Under the pieces are notes generated by a model. The model searched no databases. It had not been told where the DNA came from and worked only from the letters and a program-made list of their open reading frames with translations. From assembly GCA_032622095.1 (NCBI GenBank), contig CP136066.1, forward strand, positions 128,557,917 to 128,621,916: a stretch of DNA of 64,000 nucleotides, given 5' to 3'. A program made the translations under genes and the position numbers. Positions 1 through 13,100 of the stretch are shown here, in pieces. The DNA is from Siphonodentalium dalli (taxonomy: Eukaryota > Mollusca > Scaphopoda > Gadilida > Siphonodentaliidae). The number at the start of each line of letters is the position of its first letter. The first letter of the stretch is position 1.

Positions 1-724
1 ACCACAAGTCATATTCAGGCCCCATTTTCACACAGTTTTTGGGGTCTGGTGTTGCAAACTTGGATCGGCTATGGAAGACTGTACAAGATCCTTTCCATGA
101 GAGAACTTCTGGTGATGTGAGGTCATTGAGTCCAGATCTGATCAGCTGAGCATCAAGCACATGACTTTATCAGCACATGGAAGACTAAAATATGACATTT
201 TCAGGTCTGCAAGGGTGATCCAAGATAACTGCATGTGGGTGTATATTGAGTTAGTTGAACAAAGATATGCTCTCTTTGAAATGCTGAAGCATTTTCTTAA
301 ATGTGTCCAAGTTTTAGTGCTATTAACCTTCAAATGGCCATACCCACCAGTGAAAATGAGACACTTTTATTATATATATCTGTATATCACTGGCTATAAA
401 ATCCAAAATACTTGTTAGATTAGCTTCTTATAACAATTGGTATGTGTGTCATTGACATGCTCATGTAATGGGTAATTTGCATTATCATGTGACAATTACC
501 ACCTTGAAATTTTTTGAAAATACCTTGAAAAATTGGCATTTTTTATGAAAAATCATACCATTTTTTTGGCCGATGGAAGTGAAAGAAGACATCAGCAGCA
601 AGAATAGCCACACCATGCATGGGAGATTCATTGGACTGAAAGACCAGGCTGTGAAAAATGCATTAAAATACTTTAAAGTGACTCCCAGGAATCAAAAATG
701 CCAAAAAGTTCATTTTTCCCTTTA

Positions 725-1175
725 GGTTACACTGGTGTAAATGTTTTCCATAGGCCTCAGTGCTAACGTTTTAGCGTATGCTGTTGGCTATATGAACCAT
801 GGGTCCAATTTTTTTTTTTAATCTGAAAAATTGACATTTCGGGAAACTTTTTACACAAAAAAATCATATCTGTCTAGCAGGGAATTCGCCTTTAAATCTT
901 GTGTTTTCGTAACTAGTGTCAGATCCGCATAAAAAAATACTGTCATATTTTAGACCACACCAACAAATTCAAACTTCACTACAAAGGGTTAATTCCTGTG
1001 CCAATGGCTATCTTACCTATGGGAAATCATAGGGAAGAGGTGTGATGATTTTTTTATGCAAAAAGCACACAAGGCTATTGACCAATCAGGGCCCAGTGTC
1101 TATTTTATTCTCTCCTATATATTCCTCCCGCATCCGCTAGAGGTCTCTCCGAACCTTATTTACACCAGTGTAACC
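725..1175. mobile_element. MITE-like segment inside the satellite unit (first complete copy)
   Basis: The left end reads GGTTACACTGGTGTAAAT (725-742), and the right end at 1158-1175 is its perfect reverse complement. Both sides carry TTTA (721-724 and 1176-1179), consistent with a 4-bp target duplication. The terminus is itself palindromic (TTACAC-TG-GTGTAA). The interior is AT-rich and has no transposase. It contains a CCAAT box at 1082-1086 and a TATATAT stretch at 1116-1122, near the right terminus. The segment recurs every 1357 bp. The superfamily is uncertain; the termini resemble no family I can name with confidence. Confidence 0.8.
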
Positions 1176-4100
1176 TTTATAAAGCGATAGCCCGCTTTTT
1201 CGCGGAATAATTGTAACACCCTACATTTTTTCAGAATTGCCCATGAATGAAAAAAATGTGTTCAAAAATAATATCACTTCTGTGGTTCTTTATTTATCAC
1301 ACACAATTTAACCCCACTCTCTGTAACACATTATTCATCAAAAAAGCACATTTTTCCACCACAAGTCATATTCAGGCCCCATTTTCACACAGTTTTTGGG
1401 GTCTGGTGTTGCAAACTTGGATCGGCTATGGAAGACTGTACAAGATCCTTTCCATGAGAGAACTTCTGGTGATGTGAGGTCATTGAGTCCAGATCTGATC
1501 AGCTGAGCATCAAGCACATGACTTTATCAGCACATGGAAGACTAAAATATGACATTTTCAGGTCTGCAAGGGTGATCCAAGATAACTGCATGTGGGTGTA
1601 TATTGAGTTAGTTGAACAAAGATATGCTCTCTTTGAAATGCTGAAGCATTTTCTTAAATGTGTCCAAGTTTTAGTGCTATTAACCTTCAAATGGCCATAC
1701 CCACCAGTGAAAATGAGACACTTTTATTATATATATCTGTATATCACTGGCTATAAAATCCAAAATACTTGTTAGATTAGCTTCTTATAACAATTGGTAT
1801 GTGTGTCATTGACATGCTCATGTAATGGGTAATTTGCATTATCATGTGACAATTACCACCTTGAAATTTTTTGAAAATACCTTGAAAAATTGGCATTTTT
1901 TATGAAAAATCATACCATTTTTTTGGCCGATGGAAGTGAAAGAAGACATCAGCAGCAAGAATAGCCACACCATGCATGGGAGATTCATTGGACTGAAAGA
2001 CCAGGCTGTGAAAAATGCATTAAAATACTTTAAAGTGACTCCCAGGAATCAAAAATGCCAAAAAGTTCATTTTTCCCTTTAGGTTACACTGGTGTAAATG
2101 TTTTCCATAGGCCTCAGTGCTAACGTTTTAGCGTATGCTGTTGGCTATATGAACCATGGGTCCAATTTTTTTTTTTAATCTGAAAAATTGACATTTCGGG
2201 AAACTTTTTACACAAAAAAATCATATCTGTCTAGCAGGGAATTCGCCTTTAAATCTTGTGTTTTCGTAACTAGTGTCAGATCCGCATAAAAAAATACTGT
2301 CATATTTTAGACCACACCAACAAATTCAAACTTCACTACAAAGGGTTAATTCCTGTGCCAATGGCTATCTTACCTATGGGAAATCATAGGGAAGAGGTGT
2401 GATGATTTTTTTATGCAAAAAGCACACAAGGCTATTGACCAATCAGGGCCCAGTGTCTATTTTATTCTCTCCTATATATTCCTCCCGCATCCGCTAGAGG
2501 TCTCTCCGAACCTTATTTACACCAGTGTAACCTTTATAAAGCGATAGCCCGCTTTTTCGCGGAATAATTGTAACACCCTACATTTTTTCAGAATTGCCCA
2601 TGAATGAAAAAAATGTGTTCAAAAATAATATCACTTCTGTGGTTCTTTATTTATCACACACAATTTAACCCCACTCTCTGTAACACATTATTCATCAAAA
2701 AAGCACATTTTTCCACCACAAGTCATATTCAGGCCCCATTTTCACACAGTTTTTGGGGTCTGGTGTTGCAAACTTGGATCGGCTATGGAAGACTGTACAA
2801 GATCCTTTCCATGAGAGAACTTCTGGTGATGTGAGGTCATTGAGTCCAGATCTGATCAGCTGAGCATCAAGCACATGACTTTATCAGCACATGGAAGACT
2901 AAAATATGACATTTTCAGGTCTGCAAGGGTGATCCAAGATAACTGCATGTGGGTGTATATTGAGTTAGTTGAACAAAGATATGCTCTCTTTGAAATGCTG
3001 AAGCATTTTCTTAAATGTGTCCAAGTTTTAGTGCTATTAACCTTCAAATGGCCATACCCACCAGTGAAAATGAGACACTTTTATTATATATATCTGTATA
3101 TCACTGGCTATAAAATCCAAAATACTTGTTAGATTAGCTTCTTATAACAATTGGTATGTGTGTCATTGACATGCTCATGTAATGGGTAATTTGCATTATC
3201 ATGTGACAATTACCACCTTGAAATTTTTTGAAAATACCTTGAAAAATTGGCATTTTTTATGAAAAATCATACCATTTTTTTGGCCGATGGAAGTGAAAGA
3301 AGACATCAGCAGCAAGAATAGCCACACCATGCATGGGAGATTCATTGGACTGAAAGACCAGGCTGTGAAAAATGCATTAAAATACTTTAAAGTGACTCCC
3401 AGGAATCAAAAATGCCAAAAAGTTCATTTTTCCCTTTAGGTTACACTGGTGTAAATGTTTTCCATAGGCCTCAGTGCTAACGTTTTAGCGTATGCTGTTG
3501 GCTATATGAACCATGGGTCCAATTTTTTTTTTTAATCTGAAAAATTGACATTTCGGGAAACTTTTTACACAAAAAAATCATATCTGTCTAGCAGGGAATT
3601 CGCCTTTAAATCTTGTGTTTTCGTAACTAGTGTCAGATCCGCATAAAAAAATACTGTCATATTTTAGACCACACCAACAAATTCAAACTTCACTACAAAG
3701 GGTTAATTCCTGTGCCAATGGCTATCTTACCTATGGGAAATCATAGGGAAGAGGTGTGATGATTTTTTTATGCAAAAAGCACACAAGGCTATTGACCAAT
3801 CAGGGCCCAGTGTCTATTTTATTCTCTCCTATATATTCCTCCCGCATCCGCTAGAGGTCTCTCCGAACCTTATTTACACCAGTGTAACCTTTATAAAGCG
3901 ATAGCCCGCTTTTTCGCGGAATAATTGTAACACCCTACATTTTTTCAGAATTGCCCATGAATGAAAAAAATGTGTTCAAAAATAATATCACTTCTGTGGT
4001 TCTTTATTTATCACACACAATTTAACCCCACTCTCTGTAACACATTATTCATCAAAAAAGCACATTTTTCCACCACAAGTCATATTCAGGCCCCATTTTC

Positions 4101-7100
4101 ACACAGTTTTTGGGGTCTGGTGTTGCAAACTTGGATCGGCTATGGAAGACTGTACAAGATCCTTTCCATGAGAGAACTTCTGGTGATGTGAGGTCATTGA
4201 GTCCAGATCTGATCAGCTGAGCATCAAGCACATGACTTTATCAGCACATGGAAGACTAAAATATGACATTTTCAGGTCTGCAAGGGTGATCCAAGATAAC
4301 TGCATGTGGGTGTATATTGAGTTAGTTGAACAAAGATATGCTCTCTTTGAAATGCTGAAGCATTTTCTTAAATGTGTCCAAGTTTTAGTGCTATTAACCT
4401 TCAAATGGCCATACCCACCAGTGAAAATGAGCCACTTTTATTATATATATCTGTATATCACTGGCTATAAAATCCAAAATACTTGTTAGATTAGCTTCTT
4501 ATAACAATTGGTATGTGTGTCATTGACATGCTCATGTAATGGGTAATTTGCATTATCATGTGACAATTACCACCTTGAAATTTTTTGAAAATACCTTGAA
4601 AAATTGGCATTTTTTATGAAAAATCATACCATTTTTTTGGCCGATGGAAGTGAAAGAAGACATCAGCAGCAAGAATAGCCACACCATGCATGGGAGATTC
4701 ATTGGACTGAAAGACCAGGCTGTGAAAAATGCATTAAAATACTTTAAAGTGACTCCCAGGAATCAAAAATGCCAAAAAGTTCATTTTTCCCTTTAGGTTA
4801 CACTGGTGTAAATGTTTTCCATAGGCCTCAGTGCTAACGTTTTAGCGTATGCTGTTGGCTATATGAACCATGGGTCCAATTTTTTTTTTTAATCTGAAAA
4901 ATTGACATTTCGGGAAACTTTTTACACAAAAAAATCATATCTGTCTAGCAGGGAATTCGCCTTTAAATCTTGTGTTTTCGTAACTAGTGTCAGATCCGCA
5001 TAAAAAAATACTGTCATATTTTAGACCACACCAACAAATTCAAACTTCACTACAAAGGGTTAATTCCTGTGCCAATGGCTATCTTACCTATGGGAAATCA
5101 TAGGGAAGAGGTGTGATGATTTTTTTATGCAAAAAGCACACAAGGCTATTGACCAATCAGGGCCCAGTGTCTATTTTATTCTCTCCTATATATTCCTCCC
5201 GCATCCGCTAGAGGTCTCTCCGAACCTTATTTACACCAGTGTAACCTTTATAAAGCGATAGCCCGCTTTTTCGCGGAATAATTGTAACACCCTACATTTT
5301 TTCAGAATTGCCCATGAATGAAAAAAATGTGTTCAAAAATAATATCACTTCTGTGGTTCTTTATTTATCACACACAATTTAACCCCACTCTCTGTAACAC
5401 ATTATTCATCAAAAAAGCACATTTTTCCACCACAAGTCATATTCAGGCCCCATTTTCACACAGTTTTTGGGGTCTGGTGTTGCAAACTTGGATCGGCTAT
5501 GGAAGACTGTACAAGATCCTTTCCATGAGAGAACTTCTGGTGATGTGAGGTCATTGAGTCCAGATCTGATCAGCTGAGCATCAAGCACATGACTTTATCA
5601 GCACATGGAAGACTAAAATATGACATTTTCAGGTCTGCAAGGGTGATCCAAGATAACTGCATGTGGGTGTATATTGAGTTAGTTGAACAAAGATATGCTC
5701 TCTTTGAAATGCTGAAGCATTTTCTTAAATGTGTCCAAGTTTTAGTGCTATTAACCTTCAAATGGCCATACCCACCAGTGAAAATGAGACACTTTTATTA
5801 TATATATCTGTATATCACTGGCTATAAAATCCAAAATACTTGTTAGATTAGCTTCTTATAACAATTGGTATGTGTGTCATTGACATGCTCATGTAATGGG
5901 TAATTTGCATTATCATGTGACAATTACCACCTTGAAATTTTTTGAAAATACCTTGAAAAATTGGCATTTTTTATGAAAAATCATACCATTTTTTTGGCCG
6001 ATGGAAGTGAAAGAAGACATCAGCAGCAAGAATAGCCACACCATGCATGGGAGATTCATTGGACTGAAAGACCAGGCTGTGAAAAATGCATTAAAATACT
6101 TTAAAGTGACTCCCAGGAATCAAAAATGCCAAAAAGTTCATTTTTCCCTTTAGGTTACACTGGTGTAAATGTTTTCCATAGGCCTCAGTGCTAACGTTTT
6201 AGCGTATGCTGTTGGCTATATGAACCATGGGTCCAATTTTTTTTTTTAATCTGAAAAATTGACATTTCGGGAAACTTTTTACACAAAAAAATCATATCTG
6301 TCTAGCAGGGAATTCGCCTTTAAATCTTGTGTTTTCGTAACTAGTGTCAGATCCGCATAAAAAAATACTGTCATATTTTAGACCACACCAACAAATTCAA
6401 ACTTCACTACAAAGGGTTAATTCCTGTGCCAATGGCTATCTTACCTATGGGAAATCATAGGGAAGAGGTGTGATGATTTTTTTATGCAAAAAGCACACAA
6501 GGCTATTGACCAATCAGGGCCCAGTGTCTATTTTATTCTCTCCTATATATTCCTCCCGCATCCGCTAGAGGTCTCTCCGAACCTTATTTACACCAGTGTA
6601 ACCTTTATAAAGCGATAGCCCGCTTTTTCGCGGAATAATTGTAACACCCTACATTTTTTCAGAATTGCCCATGAATGAAAAAAATGTGTTCAAAAATAAT
6701 ATCACTTCTGTGGTTCTTTATTTATCACACACAATTTAACCCCACTCTCTGTAACACATTATTCATCAAAAAAGCACATTTTTCCACCACAAGTCATATT
6801 CAGGCCCCATTTTCACACAGTTTTTGGGGTCTGGTGTTGCAAACTTGGATCGGCTATGGAAGACTGTACAAGATCCTTTCCATGAGAGAACTTCTGGTGA
6901 TGTGAGGTCATTGAGTCCAGATCTGATCAGCTGAGCATCAAGCACATGACTTTATCAGCACATGGAAGACTAAAATATGACATTTTCAGGTCTGCAAGGG
7001 TGATCCAAGATAACTGCATGTGGGTGTATATTGAGTTAGTTGAACAAAGATATGCTCTCTTTGAAATGCTGAAGCATTTTCTTAAATGTGTCCAAGTTTT

Positions 7101-10100
7101 AGTGCTATTAACCTTCAAATGGCCATACCCACCAGTGAAAATGAGACACTTTTATTATATATATCTGTATATCACTGGCTATAAAATCCAAAATACTTGT
7201 TAGATTAGCTTCTTATAACAATTGGTATGTGTGTCATTGACATGCTCATGTAATGGGTAATTTGCATTATCATGTGACAATTACCACCTTGAAATTTTTT
7301 GAAAATACCTTGAAAAATTGGCATTTTTTATGAAAAATCATACCATTTTTTTGGCCGATGGAAGTGAAAGAAGACATCAGCAGCAAGAATAGCCACACCA
7401 TGCATGGGAGATTCATTGGACTGAAAGACCAGGCTGTGAAAAATGCATTAAAATACTTTAAAGTGACTCCCAGGAATCAAAAATGCCAAAAAGTTCATTT
7501 TTCCCTTTAGGTTACACTGGTGTAAATGTTTTCCATAGGCCTCAGTGCTAACGTTTTAGCGTATGCTGTTGGCTATATGAACCATGGGTCCAATTTTTTT
7601 TTTTAATCTGAAAAATTGACATTTCGGGAAACTTTTTACACAAAAAAATCATATCTGTCTAGCAGGGAATTCGCCTTTAAATCTTGTGTTTTCGTAACTA
7701 GTGTCAGATCCGCATAAAAAAATACTGTCATATTTTAGACCACACCAACAAATTCAAACTTCACTACAAAGGGTTAATTCCTGTGCCAATGGCTATCTTA
7801 CCTATGGGAAATCATAGGGAAGAGGTGTGATGATTTTTTTATGCAAAAAGCACACAAGGCTATTGACCAATCAGGGCCCAGTGTCTATTTTATTCTCTCC
7901 TATATATTCCTCCCGCATCCGCTAGAGGTCTCTCCGAACCTTATTTACACCAGTGTAACCTTTATAAAGCGATAGCCCGCTTTTTCGCGGAATAATTGTA
8001 ACACCCTACATTTTTTCAGAATTGCCCATGAATGAAAAAAATGTGTTCAAAAATAATATCACTTCTGTGGTTCTTTATTTATCACACACAATTTAACCCC
8101 ACTCTCTGTAACACATTATTCATCAAAAAAGCACATTTTTCCACCACAAGTCATATTCAGGCCCCATTTTCACACAGTTTTTGGGGTCTGGTGTTGCAAA
8201 CTTGGATCGGCTATGGAAGACTGTACAAGATCCTTTCCATGAGAGAACTTCTGGTGATGTGAGGTCATTGAGTCCAGATCTGATCAGCTGAGCATCAAGC
8301 ACATGACTTTATCAGCACATGGAAGACTAAAATATGACATTTTCAGGTCTGCAAGGGTGATCCAAGATAACTGCATGTGGGTGTATATTGAGTTAGTTGA
8401 ACAAAGATATGCTCTCTTTGAAATGCTGAAGCATTTTCTTAAATGTGTCCAAGTTTTAGTGCTATTAACCTTCAAATGGCCATACCCACCAGTGAAAATG
8501 AGCCACTTTTATTATATATATCTGTATATCACTGGCTATAAAATCCAAAATACTTGTTAGATTAGCTTCTTATAACAATTGGTATGTGTGTCATTGACAT
8601 GCTCATGTAATGGGTAATTTGCATTATCATGTGACAATTACCACCTTGAAATTTTTTGAAAATACCTTGAAAAATTGGCATTTTTTATGAAAAATCATAC
8701 CATTTTTTTGGCCGATGGAAGTGAAAGAAGACATCAGCAGCAAGAATAGCCACACCATGCATGGGAGATTCATTGGACTGAAAGACCAGGCTGTGAAAAA
8801 TGCATTAAAATACTTTAAAGTGACTCCCAGGAATCAAAAATGCCAAAAAGTTCATTTTTCCCTTTAGGTTACACTGGTGTAAATGTTTTCCATAGGCCTC
8901 AGTGCTAACGTTTTAGCGTATGCTGTTGGCTATATGAACCATGGGTCCAATTTTTTTTTTTAATCTGAAAAATTGACATTTCGGGAAACTTTTTACACAA
9001 AAAAATCATATCTGTCTAGCAGGGAATTCGCCTTTAAATCTTGTGTTTTCGTAACTAGTGTCAGATCCGCATAAAAAAATACTGTCATATTTTAGACCAC
9101 ACCAACAAATTCAAACTTCACTACAAAGGGTTAATTCCTGTGCCAATGGCTATCTTACCTATGGGAAATCATAGGGAAGAGGTGTGATGATTTTTTTATG
9201 CAAAAAGCACACAAGGCTATTGACCAATCAGGGCCCAGTGTCTATTTTATTCTCTCCTATATATTCCTCCCGCATCCGCTAGAGGTCTCTCCGAACCTTA
9301 TTTACACCAGTGTAACCTTTATAAAGCGATAGCCCGCTTTTTCGCGGAATAATTGTAACACCCTACATTTTTTCAGAATTGCCCATGAATGAAAAAAATG
9401 TGTTCAAAAATAATATCACTTCTGTGGTTCTTTATTTATCACACACAATTTAACCCCACTCTCTGTAACACATTATTCATCAAAAAAGCACATTTTTCCA
9501 CCACAAGTCATATTCAGGCCCCATTTTCACACAGTTTTTGGGGTCTGGTGTTGCAAACTTGGATCGGCTATGGAAGACTGTACAAGATCCTTTCCATGAG
9601 AGAACTTCTGGTGATGTGAGGTCATTGAGTCCAGATCTGATCAGCTGAGCATCAAGCACATGACTTTATCAGCACATGGAAGACTAAAATATGACATTTT
9701 CAGGTCTGCAAGGGTGATCCAAGATAACTGCATGTGGGTGTATATTGAGTTAGTTGAACAAAGATATGCTCTCTTTGAAATGCTGAAGCATTTTCTTAAA
9801 TGTGTCCAAGTTTTAGTGCTATTAACCTTCAAATGGCCATACCCACCAGTGAAAATGAGACACTTTTATTATATATATCTGTATATCACTGGCTATAAAA
9901 TCCAAAATACTTGTTAGATTAGCTTCTTATAACAATTGGTATGTGTGTCATTGACATGCTCATGTAATGGGTAATTTGCATTATCATGTGACAATTACCA
10001 CCTTGAAATTTTTTGAAAATACCTTGAAAAATTGGCATTTTTTATGAAAAATCATACCATTTTTTTGGCCGATGGAAGTGAAAGAAGACATCAGCAGCAA

Positions 10101-13100
10101 GAATAGCCACACCATGCATGGGAGATTCATTGGACTGAAAGACCAGGCTGTGAAAAATGCATTAAAATACTTTAAAGTGACTCCCAGGAATCAAAAATGC
10201 CAAAAAGTTCATTTTTCCCTTTAGGTTACACTGGTGTAAATGTTTTCCATAGGCCTCAGTGCTAACGTTTTAGCGTATGCTGTTGGCTATATGAACCATG
10301 GGTCCAATTTTTTTTTTTAATCTGAAAAATTGACATTTCGGGAAACTTTTTACACAAAAAAATCATATCTGTCTAGCAGGGAATTCGCCTTTAAATCTTG
10401 TGTTTTCGTAACTAGTGTCAGATCCGCATAAAAAAATACTGTCATATTTTAGACCACACCAACAAATTCAAACTTCACTACAAAGGGTTAATTCCTGTGC
10501 CAATGGCTATCTTACCTATGGGAAATCATAGGGAAGAGGTGTGATGATTTTTTTATGCAAAAAGCACACAAGGCTATTGACCAATCAGGGCCCAGTGTCT
10601 ATTTTATTCTCTCCTATATATTCCTCCCGCATCCGCTAGAGGTCTCTCCGAACCTTATTTACACCAGTGTAACCTTTATAAAGCGATAGCCCGCTTTTTC
10701 GCGGAATAATTGTAACACCCTACATTTTTTCAGAATTGCCCATGAATGAAAAAAATGTGTTCAAAAATAATATCACTTCTGTGGTTCTTTATTTATCACA
10801 CACAATTTAACCCCACTCTCTGTAACACATTATTCATCAAAAAAGCACATTTTTCCACCACAAGTCATATTCAGGCCCCATTTTCACACAGTTTTTGGGG
10901 TCTGGTGTTGCAAACTTGGATCGGCTATGGAAGACTGTACAAGATCCTTTCCATGAGAGAACTTCTGGTGATGTGAGGTCATTGAGTCCAGATCTGATCA
11001 GCTGAGCATCAAGCACATGACTTTATCAGCACATGGAAGACTAAAATATGACATTTTCAGGTCTGCAAGGGTGATCCAAGATAACTGCATGTGGGTGTAT
11101 ATTGAGTTAGTTGAACAAAGATATGCTCTCTTTGAAATGCTGAAGCATTTTCTTAAATGTGTCCAAGTTTTAGTGCTATTAACCTTCAAATGGCCATACC
11201 CACCAGTGAAAATGAGACACTTTTATTATATATATCTGTATATCACTGGCTATAAAATCCAAAATACTTGTTAGATTAGCTTCTTATAACAATTGGTATG
11301 TGTGTCATTGACATGCTCATGTAATGGGTAATTTGCATTATCATGTGACAATTACCACCTTGAAATTTTTTGAAAATACCTTGAAAAATTGGCATTTTTT
11401 ATGAAAAATCATACCATTTTTTTGGCCGATGGAAGTGAAAGAAGACATCAGCAGCAAGAATAGCCACACCATGCATGGGAGATTCATTGGACTGAAAGAC
11501 CAGGCTGTGAAAAATGCATTAAAATACTTTAAAGTGACTCCCAGGAATCAAAAATGCCAAAAAGTTCATTTTTCCCTTTAGGTTACACTGGTGTAAATGT
11601 TTTCCATAGGCCTCAGTGCTAACGTTTTAGCGTATGCTGTTGGCTATATGAACCATGGGTCCAATTTTTTTTTTTAATCTGAAAAATTGACATTTCGGGA
11701 AACTTTTTACACAAAAAAATCATATCTGTCTAGCAGGGAATTCGCCTTTAAATCTTGTGTTTTCGTAACTAGTGTCAGATCCGCATAAAAAAATACTGTC
11801 ATATTTTAGACCACACCAACAAATTCAAACTTCACTACAAAGGGTTAATTCCTGTGCCAATGGCTATCTTACCTATGGGAAATCATAGGGAAGAGGTGTG
11901 ATGATTTTTTTATGCAAAAAGCACACAAGGCTATTGACCAATCAGGGCCCAGTGTCTATTTTATTCTCTCCTATATATTCCTCCCGCATCCGCTAGAGGT
12001 CTCTCCGAACCTTATTTACACCAGTGTAACCTTTATAAAGCGATAGCCCGCTTTTTCGCGGAATAATTGTAACACCCTACATTTTTTCAGAATTGCCCAT
12101 GAATGAAAAAAATGTGTTCAAAAATAATATCACTTCTGTGGTTCTTTATTTATCACACACAATTTAACCCCACTCTCTGTAACACATTATTCATCAAAAA
12201 AGCACATTTTTCCACCACAAGTCATATTCAGGCCCCATTTTCACACAGTTTTTGGGGTCTGGTGTTGCAAACTTGGATCGGCTATGGAAGACTGTACAAG
12301 ATCCTTTCCATGAGAGAACTTCTGGTGATGTGAGGTCATTGAGTCCAGATCTGATCAGCTGAGCATCAAGCACATGACTTTATCAGCACATGGAAGACTA
12401 AAATATGACATTTTCAGGTCTGCAAGGGTGATCCAAGATAACTGCATGTGGGTGTATATTGAGTTAGTTGAACAAAGATATGCTCTCTTTGAAATGCTGA
12501 AGCATTTTCTTAAATGTGTCCAAGTTTTAGTGCTATTAACCTTCAAATGGCCATACCCACCAGTGAAAATGAGACACTTTTATTATATATATCTGTATAT
12601 CACTGGCTATAAAATCCAAAATACTTGTTAGATTAGCTTCTTATAACAATTGGTATGTGTGTCATTGACATGCTCATGTAATGGGTAATTTGCATTATCA
12701 TGTGACAATTACCACCTTGAAATTTTTTGAAAATACCTTGAAAAATTGGCATTTTTTATGAAAAATCATACCATTTTTTTGGCCGATGGAAGTGAAAGAA
12801 GACATCAGCAGCAAGAATAGCCACACCATGCATGGGAGATTCATTGGACTGAAAGACCAGGCTGTGAAAAATGCATTAAAATACTTTAAAGTGACTCCCA
12901 GGAATCAAAAATGCCAAAAAGTTCATTTTTCCCTTTAGGTTACACTGGTGTAAATGTTTTCCATAGGCCTCAGTGCTAACGTTTTAGCGTATGCTGTTGG
13001 CTATATGAACCATGGGTCCAATTTTTTTTTTTAATCTGAAAAATTGACATTTCGGGAAACTTTTTACACAAAAAAATCATATCTGTCTAGCAGGGAATTC

